A DNA stretch of 64,000 bases from Tetranychus cinnabarinus (Eukaryota > Arthropoda > Arachnida > Trombidiformes > Tetranychidae), in the NCBI GenBank assembly GCA_022266195.1, contig WHVY01000003.1:6448001-6512000 (forward strand). The letters are read 5' to 3'. Position 1 is the first letter of the stretch. Each line of letters opens with the position of its first letter. The position numbers and the translations under genes are program-made. Of this stretch, positions 34,746-47,800 are shown one piece after another. The notes beneath the pieces are model-generated. The model searched no databases. It worked only from the letters and a program-made list of their open reading frames with translations, and was not told where the DNA came from.

Positions 34746-37700
34746 GTGGCGGAAAAAGTAGTGGATGTGGTGGAAAAAGCCGGTTTAATGTGCAAGTGGA
34801 ATGATTTTTCCCTTAACACGAACTTTCTTTTCACCCCGTATAATTGGGTTCGAGCAAACAGTATAAAACTTTGCTTGAAAAACAAATGAGCGAATAAAAT
34901 GAAATTGAAAAATGTCAATCAAATTAATCAATTTGGTAAAATTGCTCATTTAGTCAATAAGCAAACTCGAATTGGTTGATTGTGAAAAAGGTTAAACCTT
35001 TAACGGTTAATTTTTCATTCCAATATTTTTAGTGTCATTTAATTGTCGTAAATCAATTGATCCGTGAAACCGATCCATCGATCCACAAAACCAATTGTCA
35101 TGGTTCCGTCGATATTAAGAAGAAAATATTTTTTGCATTTCTTTCGTGAGAACAATTAACATGTAATTGAACAACATTCGAGAAGCAGATTGAACAAGCT
35201 AAATGTGAACAAAAGCAAGATGAAAAAACACACAAGTTTGCCTAAAATTTTGTGCCATTTTGAGGCCTTTTTTGTGCATTGAAAAATGATAATGAAACAA
35301 GTGGAAATAAAGGCCAAAAATTAAGATCACTGTAAAGATGATATTAGGTCAAGTACGGTAAGACACAATAAAAGTTGGGTTAGCACGGGAATGTTATGCA
35401 CCAATGAAATCGAAATTCAACTTTTTCCTTTTGCTCTTTCCTCATCTTCATCATCATTATGCTTTTTTGTTTTCATCTTTCATTTTTTTCCTTCTGTTTT
35501 TAGCGTTTCATCCTTTTCAGCCTGAAATCCATTGAAATCACATTCTGATATCTTTACTCTTCTTTACTTTCAGCACACATTTTAACATCAAATTTCACAT
35601 TTTCGCTTCTTTTGTGTAAATTTTTTGCTCGTTTCACCATTTGTTTCAGCTTTCAGATTGTCATCCTTCTGAACATTCTGTCAACATGATCTATATATAC
35701 ATCTTTTTCATGCTCACCATCTTGCTTATCATTAGCAATGATTGTTTAGTTGAAAAGATTGAGTGAAAAAATGATTCTTATTCATTCTCACGGGATTTCA
35801 GTTTCTGGAGCCTTGAACATTGTTGTGAAAAAGGCAGAAAATCAATGAATTTTTGCGTTAACTATTGATATTTAGGTTAATTGAATGTAAGTTGATTTCA
35901 TATTTAAATATCGAGTAAATGTCAAAGAGATTGGGTAAAGATCGTAGTTTGAAAGAGACTTGAAATTGGCGAAGTTATCATCAATTTTTTGCTCTTTTTA
36001 TCGCTATTTTGTTCAAAATTTTCAAGTTTACCAAATCTTTCAACTCTAACAGTTGATTCAATTTCAATAAATACCTTTTTCATGTTTCATTTTTTGATAT
36101 TTAACTGCTGGTTCAGGTTGAGAATGAGATAAGTTAATGGATGTACCATTGAGTAACTAAAGTTCAATATGAATCTTTGGTGCTATTTTGCATTATTATC
36201 GTGATAAGAAACACTGACTAAACCTTAAACTCAGCAGGATTGTGATAAAAATGATTACAGTTGAATTAAACATCTCATTTTACTTGAAATTAAGATTGAA
36301 CTTTAAAACGCAAATTAATAAAAAGTTTGGCCTCAACTTATAGCATCGGTAAATATTGAAAGATAAATACTTTTCCGATAAAAGATGCCTTCAACCAGCC
36401 TTTTAGTCCAATCAACGGATATCCTCATTGAAACTTGATATGCTTGGAAATGTTTGATAAATGGTTCAATAAATGATCAACAAGTGGACAAAATTTAACT
36501 GTTTATTTGACCGTTTTGACAATTAAAACAAATGTTTGATGGTCAATGGTTAGTGTCTATGAAAGAGCAAACAAAAAGGTTTTAAATCTACTTCTCTTGA
36601 ATCTGTTATTTACTGTTTCTGGTCAACTGTTCAATTACAGCTTGATTAATTAACGTTTACAGAGCAATGGTGCACTTAACTGCCACTTTATCAAAGTGAA
36701 TCAAACAACTCAAGGCATTGATCAATGGCTATAGTTAAATGATTAAGTTCGATAACTTGATTTTGTTTTTCGCTTCGATCAAAAATAAAGTTCATTTTGT
36801 ATACTAATACAGTAGATACGCTCGATTAGATATTGACTTATTATTATTAATATCATGTTTTGTTCAACAATCAGTTTGATTTATTAATGACAATGAGAGG
36901 TTCCCAAGTCTACCAAAACTTGAGTAATTATTGGTGAAAATAAAATGAAATGTAATAGTTGCAAACCTAAATTGATTGGAAAATGAATCTTCAATGATTT
37001 AAAATTGCATATGTCCAGCAAAGATATTAACATATTTAAATCTGTTTGATTAGAAGTAAGTTTTTTATGATTACTCTATCAAGGTAAACAATCGCCCTGC
37101 ATCTCGAAACCTTTGACTCTGTCATATGTCCGATAAGTCACATGACTATCAGCTGCTATTTATGGTCAATTTTATTTTGCCCTTTACTAATGTCTTTGTG
37201 ACAGCATTTTACAATCAAAGATTTGATTATATTATTTGTTTAATTTGCTTTTCTGAGGACCTCAATATCACTAGTAATGTTCACTCACAAATCAATTAGG
37301 TAAGCGGACATGTCTGAATGTTAGAGCTTTCATCAACTGGTTTTTTTTCTTTAGGTATTGAGGACATGACGATGATTTTTTGCTTAATTAGACGTATCCA
37401 CTCATTTCTCATTTCAAGATGCTCATTTCTCGGTCTATGTTCATTATAAATTATATCTGCTTATTTCTTAAATCTAATTGTCTTTAACTAAGAACTTATA
37501 ATTAAAATGAATATGCCAATCAGCTAGATACGTCTAGATATTAAATATCAGAATGATAAATACCTACAAAATCAATTCTAGACCATCATGAAAATACATA
37601 GTGCTGACATCGGGCAAAAATTCATTCATTCTTTCATCGAGGAAAAGTTTCATTTTTGCCATTTTTACGCACTATATGTTTTATACTCATTTACACGGGT

Positions 37701-38750
37701 TTATTAGACTTGGGTATGTTAACAAAATGAAATGGTTTTATTCATTTAATGAGTACAATATGTTAGTATCTTTTGATGTAAGACTGATTCACATTGTCAG
37801 TGAACAAATGGTTTTAAATAGTATTGTTCAAGTCTAGCGAGTTAATTCAAAATTAAGATTGTGTAGGCAAATAGGTGAAGAGTTGTGTTGAGTCGGATAC
37901 TTCTCACGGACAATAAGTGACCCTCAATTTTTGTGGATTGAGTTAGGTTTTAAAAATACATTAAAAGTGAGTAAAAATGGGGAAAAGTGCGAAGAAAAAA
38001 AGTTAATTTTGCTCAGATTATTTGATGAGCACGGAAGAAAAGCAAAAATTGAATTCAGTGATAGAGATTGAATAAGCAAGATTTAGCTGGACTTTGCTTG
38101 GACAATTGATTCACAGTTAAGGTGTTTAAAAAATAATCAGATAATAACAATAAGGAGCAAAAGTTACCCATTTTGAGTTGAATTTATAACCGAATGGAAG
38201 GAATATGGATTTGCATTTATTTGACAAGTGGATCCCCGATCATGACTGATCGCGAATATCTTTTCACAACGTACGATAAATTCAATCCATATTCAAAGAC
38301 TCAAATTCTGAACTAAAAATTTTCTCTGGTAGACAATCATTGACCAAATTGAGTTCAAAATTTGTCATTTGGTCTCTTTTTGTACAGTTGAGGGACCAGA
38401 TTTTTCACCAAACTCTTTACTCGAAATTTTTGCATATATTCCTAGCCCAACAATAAACCATCAACCTAAATAACCAAAAAGTTTTTGCTACACAATATGG
38501 ATTCTGCATTCTTTCACCCTGTTTAAACGTGAATTTCTCAGTAACCTGAATTCTGATTAACCTCTGACTATTTTTCGGGCATGCAGCTCAATCGTGGCTT
38601 TCAGTCTGTGCAAAATTTCCCTTAGAATCATTTCCGTTTAGTAACAATTTTCACACAAAAATTTGATGTTTTTACTTTATATATTGTACGGATGTATGGA
38701 TTAGAATTGTTAAAGTGATTAAAAAGGGATTTCAATTTGGGTAAACGTAC

Positions 38751-38951
38751 GTTGAGAGCTTGTTGGGATGAAGATGCAAGTGAATCGACTGAAGTTGCCT
38801 TTGAAACTCGAAGAAGATCCAAGTGATCACAAGAGATGCTCAATGAATGAGACGATGAGGTTTTAAGGAAAGTTGGAGTTGAATTACTTTTGGATAGAAA
38901 CATTTTACTCCAACGAGAAGCAACCTTTACTGGAATCACTTCGGTTGACAT
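38751..38951 (-). CDS. Candidate first coding exon of the RhoGAP gene
   Basis: From the ATG at 38951 (MSTEVIPVKVASRWSKMF) the frame runs 67 codons to a GTACGT donor at 38750-38745, ending exactly in phase 0. The RhoGAP exon at 32697 also begins in phase 0. The peptide is Ser/Thr-rich with basic residues (SKSNSTPTFLKTSSSHSLS, ATSVDSLASSSQQ), like the disordered N-termini of many RhoGAP proteins. If joined, the protein would be about 512 aa. The supporting points are frame, phase, strand and composition only. The open frame continues past the donor to 38628, so it could also be chance or a separate small gene. Confidence 0.4.
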
Positions 38952-41900
38952 TTAATTAGCAATTAATCCAAACAACCCAATAAACACAGACTACTTTGGT
39001 AATCAAATCCATATAATCCAGGAATAGACAAAAAGCAACACTAAACTTGCAAGTAAAACTGTGACAAGAAAAAGGAAAGTTTAATCCAATTGATCAACAT
39101 TCAATCCTGTTCATTTGATTGCCAGGAAATCAAGTGAAACTCTTGAGCTAGGAATGTTGATCCAATCCAAATGTTAACTCCGAATGTAAACTAATTTTGG
39201 TAAACATTTTTACACTAAAAGGCAACTAATGTTGAAGAAAAAAAGAGTTTAAAATGATGGCGATCACAATAATGTGTTGATGTTGATTGTGATGATTGGT
39301 GACGATGAAACAATGCTGAAAATTGATGAAACAGTGTAAACTAAATTGAGAGTTGATTTGGAAACTATTACGATGAGACAACGAAAACAAAAAAAAACAA
39401 CAACAAAACAATTTACTAAACAACAGCAAGCGCATTTACTGTTGATATAAATTTCAGGTCAGGATTAAGTGAAACAAGCGTTAAAATTTAATCCTAAAAA
39501 GATGATGAAGCTTTGCATCCTCCTACTCCATCCATTTTCACCCCCTTTTTTACCTGCTAACCTGACTTGAGTCTGCATCAACCCTTTTTCCCCTGCTAAC
39601 AGTTCCACCCTGTCTTCCACCCTTAAATTATCTTTTTCATCATTTCCAATCTTGAATTCAAACACTTTTTTTCTTCTTCTTCTTCTTACTTTACCTTTTT
39701 CCCTCCTCAATGAAAGTATTACCATCAATGATTACAAAAAATAGCGAAAGCAGTTTTTTTTTATTCTCAATCTTTATTTGCTTCATCTTAAAATAAAACG
39801 GCTAAAGTTAGCAGGAAATCGAGCCATTTGTTTAATTGATTGATCAACACACGATTATTGCCATTAAATCAATTTTTCGTAAAATGTTGGAAAGATTCAC
39901 AAGCTTTAGGGTTATAAAAAATGTCTGTTTTTACATAACAAATTAAATCAACTTTTCAACCAATTTTGCGATCTTGCTTGCATCTCGATAGCCTGATGCA
40001 AAAAATAGCCCAAAGTCTTGTAAGCTTTTGGTGAATCGCTTTGACTCAAGCTTTTGTTTTCACCTAAACTCAAGTAAAAGGTTTGATATCAAATCAAATA
40101 TCAGCTGTTTCAGGATTAACCGATTGTCACAACTGACTTCAACTGTAAGTCTGAATTAACGGATATCCAACATTTAACTCAACATTTCATCAAGATGAAT
40201 GAACCTTTATCAAAGTTATCTGTACATTTGTAGGTTTAATCAATTTGTTGTCACAATAATAATGCAAAATAAGGTGACAGCTTTTCAAGTCGGGATAAGC
40301 TTGACCATCAAGCAACTCATCTGTGAATCCTTTAAAAGGTTAGAAAATATTTCTTCTAATCCAAAGTGATTGAGGTGAATCTAGTAAAGCATATTATGGT
40401 TGATTAATTAAATTGAGGTCTAAACCGGTGTGACCTCAATTAGTGACAATTTGCCATCAAGATTGTCCACTGATTACTAGATGGTGATCAATGTATTGAG
40501 AAAAGGAAACTACATTTTTCACCAAGTTGCCTCTTGGCAAATGAAAATTTTTGAAAAACAGAAAAAAAAAACATTTCTTCTTCTTCTTCTTCTTCTTCTT
40601 TGCCATCTTCATCCTTATCGTCACGGTCTCGTCATATCCGGATCTAAACAGTTGATAATCTGTTGATGATGAAAAGAGCCTTTCACTGATCCAAGAAGTT
40701 AACGGTGATACGGACTATGGTGATGTTCAGTCATCATCTAATCTTATTACCTTTCCCTGAACACCCAATTGTGATCCAACAAAAAAGTGATCAATGAATA
40801 AATGAAAGAGAGTAAAAAATCGCAACATTTTTCGTCCAAACCGAAATCATTGTTTTTTTTGTTGCGGTAAATCAAAATTTCATGGTTAAGAGATTATCAT
40901 TCATGTTTATCATCAAACGTTAATTCATTTATCCATCATCTTCAGTAGCAAAGGGCAAAGTAACAATCAATTGATGGCGAAAAATCAAGTCGATTGTAAT
41001 AATTATTTTTACCGTTTAAACCAAAAAAAAAGGAAAACAAGAAAATGTCCATTTCAAGGAAAAATATCTTTAACTGATTGGAAACTGAAGAGGTCAGTAA
41101 ATTTTGCTTTCAAGTAAGTAGAGTTATTTTCATCTAAACAAGGCCAACAGGTAAATGATATTTTGTATGTTAAAGAAAGTCTAATATAAGGATGAAAATT
41201 AAGACTCAAGATAACAGTACAATCAACAGTAGTTGGTTAAACAGTAAATTCAAATCATTTTGTTTATTTATGATTAAAGACAGCAAAAGGAAAAATATTA
41301 GGTTTTCTGGTTTGTTGTTGTATTGCAACTAACAACCTTTAATATCAATCTTGTAATGTAAATCCAATTGTGAGGCATTTTTAGGTTTTCAGTCTGTTCT
41401 TTACCTCGATTCTGGTTCTGGTAATGATATACATATAAATGGTTAAATATATCATGCTAGGATTGAAATCTAATAATAGCTGGTGTTATCCGGGCAGTTA
41501 GATTGAAGGGTTTGTTTCAATGTACGATAAGGTTGGAATCGAGGGGAAAAATGTTGAAAATTATTAAGACGTTATCATTATTTGATATTAATATTCAGAT
41601 CATTCAACTTGTAAACACAATTGTACAAATTGATGGATAACAATAATACCAATATAATGCCAATTGTTGGTACAAGATTAGATGTTGTTTCAACTTTCAT
41701 GTTATTATGGCTACTGATTCAGTTTGATTGTCTTACTGGTGATCATTTGATAAGCACAGTTACCTACTTTTGTTTTGCTTATTCAATCAAATTTTCAATT
41801 TCAATCTTCAATTTCAATTTTCGCCAATACTCTTTTGCTTCCCATGCAAATTTTATTAAAAGATTTGTTCACATTTTTTGATTGTAAATTGAAACTTTGA

Positions 41901-44395
41901 GGCAACATCAATTAACTCATTTTTCCCATTCAATTTTTACTGTGCATTGGAAATGAGGTTGGAATAGACATTTTGTTTTCTGGTTTCTCTGGTCAGTATT
42001 TGCTTTCAATTGTTGCCGATTGATTTGAATTGTTTTCTCAGGATTGTCGTCAAGACAAGGACATTACTATTTAACTTGACAAGGTTGTCGGAAATGACTT
42101 TAATATTCATATGGAATGTGATCTTGATAAGATGAATTTCATGAGCAAGGTTAGTCTGAGGATGAATTTAGACTATTAAGACGATGGGAAAAGTACTTAT
42201 TGTGATTCATGATTGTTTCTATTCAATGAGTTTACCTTGAATTTGGATGGTAAAAGGCCTTCTGTTTGTTTAAAATGACAATTAACTGTGATACACTTTC
42301 TTGCTCTTAATCATGCATTTAATAGACCATCATTTAGATGAATAAAAAACACAAGACTAGGAACCTTTAAGGTGCCTTTGCTAGTTGGTTAATAACCAAA
42401 TTGGGTTTTGGGTAATGGGTTTTTTTGCCATTGCAATTCAAGGTTTGATCTGATAAATCTTTTTGACCAATGATATGGCAACAAGTCTATCTGATCTGAA
42501 AGGTTACTTGAATTTTTTCAATTTGGTCTTGCTTTAAGCTCGCTGCTCGCTGCTCATAATTTGGTAAATTACTTGGTCAGAGTTGGTCAAAATTTGAAAA
42601 ATTTTTTGATCTTTTAAAGCGAGTTGAGAGCTGGTAAATTTGTCACTTCAATGGTTGAAATATAGTAAAATAGTAAAATTGAAATCAATTTAATATAGAT
42701 AATCGGTTAAGCTTACCGGTAAATGAAAAAGATGGTCGATTGTGTGTAAAACAGGTCCTTGAAAGGTTCGACATAAGTTAATCAAATCAATTTCTTCACA
42801 TTTAGTCTCGAAATAACTGGTAAATAAACGAAATTAAAAAAAATCTGTTAATTTACTGTGAAAACAATCATTTTGTCAACACTTTAAACGAGTTAACCCA
42901 ATTTGGTGCATAGCTACAAAAACCTTTCATAGATGGCGATAAGAAGCAAATCTTTGAAGTCAACTTTTAAATTAATTTAACCGTTTAAATGATTAAAATT
43001 TGTATCAAAATGTAATTCATAAATCAAGTGAAAAGTTTAATGTCAAGATAAATTTTAAACTGCTTACCTGCAAATTATTTCAAACGATTTGATGTACTTG
43101 TTGTACTCGGACCAAAGTTGATTTGAAAATAAATTACCTGTAAATTGAAAGATAATGATTAGTTGATTTGTCAACAAAATGAATTAATTAGTGGAAGAAT
43201 GGTGAATTTGGTGAATTAAATGTTGGCCAATTTCCTAAGGAATTGATTTTCTCCTTTTACAACAATTTATCGATCAGTAAATGATAACAATTTAGATAAT
43301 TGTTGAAATATTTTGGCGAAAAAAAAAACAACATTAAAAGTAAAATGAAATTGCTCGAGTCTCAATTGAATGAATCAATTGTTTATGTTTGCACGGCAAA
43401 AAATGATCTCAATTGTTTGGTTAAGTTAATGTCAGATTTGATTCAATAGTCAAATAATCAATTTTTGATCAACAATTTTTTAAAACCTAAAAGATTACTA
43501 TTAAATGGTTAACCAAGTGTTGATCAAGTGCTGGTTAAACCCAAATACAGTTCAAGCTCAATGGATGAAAGTGACGAGAAAGAAAGAGTTAAATGATGAT
43601 TAAGATAATTAAAAGGTTTCCAAAAGTTGATTATTAAAGTTCAAGGTAAATTATTTTGTTGCCAATTTATTTTTCACTTCAATTGTATTCAACTGGTCAT
43701 TGATTTTCGGAAAAAATTGACTCTTAATCGATTGATTGTCCAAGTTGAAATATTATTTTACTTTTATCTATTGGAATTAAACTGATTAACAAGGATACAT
43801 TGGAAGCAATCAACTAATTGTTTACTAATGCTGTGGGTCAAACCATTGAAATCTGGTAAATGATGGGAACAACAAAAGAGATTGAAAAGTGTTTTAAAAC
43901 CAATCAGTTGATGGTTGATGGAAATGATCCGAGATGAAAGTAAATTAGGTTGAATGTGTAATAATGAAAAATGATCAATTGATCAAAAAAAGGCATCATT
44001 TGAAGAGAGACAATTAAAACTGGGCAAATCAAGTATTATCAAGTAACAGTTAAGAAACAGTCAAGTCAACCAGATCATTATGACACCTTTAATAGTGTTC
44101 AATAGGTAAGCTTATTATTGGTTATCAAGTATTATCCTGATTAACCTACAATTTGCTAATTCTTCATCTTTTCTTTGCTCTGTTAAATGATGAAAGATGC
44201 GGTAAAATGAGAATCAAACAAGAAATTAACCCTGAAAATGATCTGTATTGAGAACGAAAAAAACTGAAACTTTAAAGGTGATTACTTCTTACTTTTCATT
44301 TACATCATTGAAAAATAATAACCATCTTCATCACAATCATAATCTGAAATGATCATTTATCATCAAAATTCAACTCCTCAAAGAGAAGCAAGTTT
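38952..44395. other. Gene-poor AT-rich interval
   Basis: About 5.4 kb. Contents seen: a pyrimidine-rich stretch and TCT/TTC runs at about 39660-39690; a (TTC)n microsatellite (listed); and scattered short open frames. One at 41621-41881 has a hydrophobic leader-like segment (STFMLLWLLIQFDCLTG) but no family match. No gene is supported. Confidence 0.45.
40575..40600. repeat. (TTC)n microsatellite
   Basis: About 8-9 TTC units after an A-rich run. Confidence 0.9.
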
Positions 44396-44830
44396 AACCT
44401 AAGCAAGTCACACTTGTTGCATCAAATGTATTGACAGTCAAGCTACTCTCACAGTAAAATTTTACATCAACATTGTAAATCGTAAGAGGCTGAAGGAGAT
44501 GTCAATCACAACCTAAGCTAGTCGCCTTTACCCCATCAAAATTGACTTACAGTCAAGGCCTCTCATGCAAAAAAATTTCACTCTTCATTTTCATCATCAG
44601 ACTGATCTTCATCGTCTTCATCATCTCTATCGTCTCTATCGTCTCTATCATCTTTATCATCTTGAACATTTTCATTTTCTTCATCTTCATCATCATAATC
44701 AATGTGGATTTAATGAGGCCGAAAGACAGTTAAATTTCAACCCAAGTAAGTCACTTACATCCCATTGACTGTTACATACAAGTAGGCCATTTTCACGCAA
44801 TTTCTTCTTCATTTTTTTCTCATCATCATC
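44396..44830. repeat. Degenerate repeat, three copies, spacing ~114 and ~229 bp
   Basis: AACC[T/C]AAG[C/T][A/T]AGTC[A/G] recurs at 44396, 44510 and 44739, each followed by a CAAAT/CCATxxGACxGT-like segment, an ACAxxCAAG segment and, in two copies, AGGCC. The gaps are 114 and 229 bp (close to 2 x 114), so one intermediate copy appears to have been replaced by a TCATC/TCTATCG low-complexity expansion at about 44590-44690. It is non-coding in all frames. Confidence 0.5.
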
Positions 44831-47800
44831 TTCACTATCTTCATCACCTCCATCATAATATCAAGAAAATTGTCAATAACAACATTTTGTTTCTCCTTTT
44901 TATCCTCTTTACTTGGCAGTAGGTCATCATTGATGACTTTGAAAGGTATTAAAAGTACAAAGATAATAGAAAACAAAACTCAATTTAATAATGATCAAAA
45001 TTCAATGATTAAGATGATCGACCCAAAAAATTAATCTTAATTGATATTCAGTATTTCATTGGTCAAATGTCATGGTTTGCATTGTCCAATAAAATGGGAA
45101 ACACTTCCAATAATTTCATTTACTAAATTTACTCGTTCACTTTTTACTCAAACCTACAATTATCGTTCAAACCTTGTTTTACAATCAAAGTCAATAAACT
45201 AACCAAAAGGTGAAAGTTTATTAAATGTGTATTAATAACAATCGGTAAATATTTTGCAAATTGTACAATCAATGAATGAATAAAGGATAAACAATAAATA
45301 AAACTAATTGCAACTTTAAATGAGGTCAAAATTGGGCTCTCATTTTCAATATATTTATCATCCATTGAGTTGATCTCATGTTAATTGGGTATTTAGATGT
45401 GAAACAAATTTAACAATATAATGAAGATTTACAATGGTGAAGGTAAGATGAGTTTCAAATTTGTAAATTACATTGTCAAGTGCAAAATTATTTGCATAAT
45501 TGTTACATTAATTAATCTTATTGTAAGTTAATAAACTATTCACAATCTGGCATCTTTTCAGGTAAAATATTTACTAATATTAACCAACATTGAATAGGAT
45601 TAACCAGTTTATTCAAAAGTACATTGCTATTGTAACTTGTTTTGCACTGGTTAACATCAATCATGTTCACAATTAGATTGGCTAATTTAACTGATTTAAC
45701 TGATCTAATTGCGAAACTAATTTCACTTTAATCTCTCATTAAACAGGGATTGTTATGCAGATTTAAAAGACACTCAATAGACAAGATGATTTTGTAAATA
45801 TAAATATCTTTAAATTGAATCGATTGAACAATTTAACCAGAAAATTTTGAGTTTTGAGAAACATGTTGCTAACTCCATCTATTGTTGAAAAGGTTAACGA
45901 GTTTAAACACATGTTCGAGTTTGGTTTTTAGTTTGGTCAATGTAACTGTATTAATAATTTGTGTATCTAATCTAATGAAAGAACTGGATTAAACTATTTT
46001 TCCGTTAATTGGTGAGTAACAATTCTAATTTTTTTTATTTCCAATTCTAGATGAAACCAATTTTTAATTTACTCTTTCTATTTCACTGTTTTTGTCTCTT
46101 TCCTTACAACATTGATCTCCTTTTTTTAGGTATCAACCTAATTTCAATATTGGTTCATTAATTATTTTAAAACTGACCAAGAAAAAGCAAAAGGAAAAAA
46201 AACATCTTCAAATTAAACAGTTAACACGCAGATACACCAGTCTCAATAGTGCCTAATACTGGGATCATAAAGCTTTAAGATTTAAACATCTCAATGGTTT
46301 CTTTATAGCCCATCCAGATTGGAAGCTAAGGTGATGGAGAAACTTCACAGCTTCTTGTTCCTGATCAATTCAAATTAGGTTAATAATGATGAAAAGAGAA
46401 ATAGAGAAAATGAGAGAGAAAGAAGAGTGAAAACAAGATCACACTTGATGATGATCCTTCATCATAATCATCACTATTTCAAGCTCATTATCTATAAGAA
46501 TGATGAAGTTAACTATTTCATGCTAACGGCTACTTTCTATTGACCAATCAACCAACCAACCAGTTAGTCAACGGAGAAAATAATACATAAAAACCAAGCC
46601 AATCTTCAAACTTGATCTTCCTTTCTTCCATTTCATCATCATCCAGATCATCATCTTTCGCCAATCTCTTAAATTCTCATCTAGAAAATGGATGCAACAG
46701 AAACTTAGGGAATAAAACATTTATTTTTTGGTTAAATTAGGCTAACAATCAATTTAAATGATACTCTTCAATGGGTTCAACTTAAACTTCCATCATCATC
46801 ACCTAAACAAAATGGTTATATTACTTCTCAATCATTATCAACATCATTATCGACCAAGTACAGTTGTAATGATAAATACGGAGGCAGAGGAAAAAAACAA
46901 CCAAAAAAACAAGAAAAAATACACTAATAAATAACCCTTTTGGTTCATATAAATTAACTCAGGCAATGATAGCCAATAAATAATAATGAGGTTGTGTTAA
47001 TGATGATTTAAATATTAACAACTTGAAAAAGGTCTGAAAAAATAGAAGGAAAAAATGATAGAAATGACCATTTCTCAATGAAGACCGTTTTGGCCAGGAA
47101 AGTAGTTAAGGGTTAAGGTTAATGTTTGGCCATTGAAGGAGCAAAATGGTTTAAAAATGGACCTAAAAAAGGGCAATTCTGAATTGACCAACATCAAAAT
47201 GTTTCACCAAGCCAGCAGTTACATTGAGAGTTTCAATGTTTGTACAACATTAGTCACTTGATTAATCTGATTAACCATTTTTAACCATTCAATATTGACA
47301 TGGAAACAGTTTGACAATCAACTGTGATTTAGGTCAGTCTTTGTTTAATCTTGTTTATTTTTATGGGTGTTCAAGTTAATCAAGTAAATAGTGTAAATTG
47401 AAATGATTTATGATGATCCTCAGTTTCATTAATAAAAGACTCGGACGATTTATGGGTTTAACTTGATTAATCATGTTCAATTGCTTTTGATTGTTTTGTC
47501 TCAATTAGAAATGAAATGTTGAAAAATGAATACACTTTTCATGATATTCATTTTTTGCTCATATTTGACTAGAAATGAAAAGGTTAACCTTTACTTTTCA
47601 AGGTCAGCTTAATTAATAACTCGGTTAAATTTAACTGCGAACAATTTAAATTCTTAATCATGTTGCTTATGATTGAGGATTAACTTAAGTCAATGACATT
47701 AACATATGACAAGGTCGCTCAGGTGACCCTGGTAAGGTAAAAGCGCACGCAATCTGTTTTTTGTGTGTGTGTGTGCTTGACCGACAACATGATGTGAGAG

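Larger units (their letters stand above)
32698..38750. other. Putative long intron or 5' flank of the RhoGAP gene
   Basis: No gene is recognised. It carries a purine-rich tract, a (TC)n microsatellite, a tRNA-like SINE head, a MITE and a long inverted repeat, all listed separately. A clustering of mobile-element traces in 33.7-34.8 kb stands out from the otherwise plain AT-rich sequence. Short open frames (34477-34695, 37601-37837 and others) have no support. Confidence 0.45.

Noticed and set aside
39226..39435. Minus-strand hydrophobic ORF starting MRLLLFSKLFCCCFFLF
   Set aside because: Composition arises from poly-purine DNA on the plus strand; no conserved features.
41621..41881. 86-codon plus ORF with a signal-peptide-like leader
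   Set aside because: The hydrophobic segment is followed by Phe/Ile/Asn-rich noise, with no convincing donor or downstream exon.
44542..44768. Overlapping plus ORFs rich in Ile/Phe or His/Leu
   Set aside because: Frames of a TCATC/TCTATCG simple repeat; no coding evidence.
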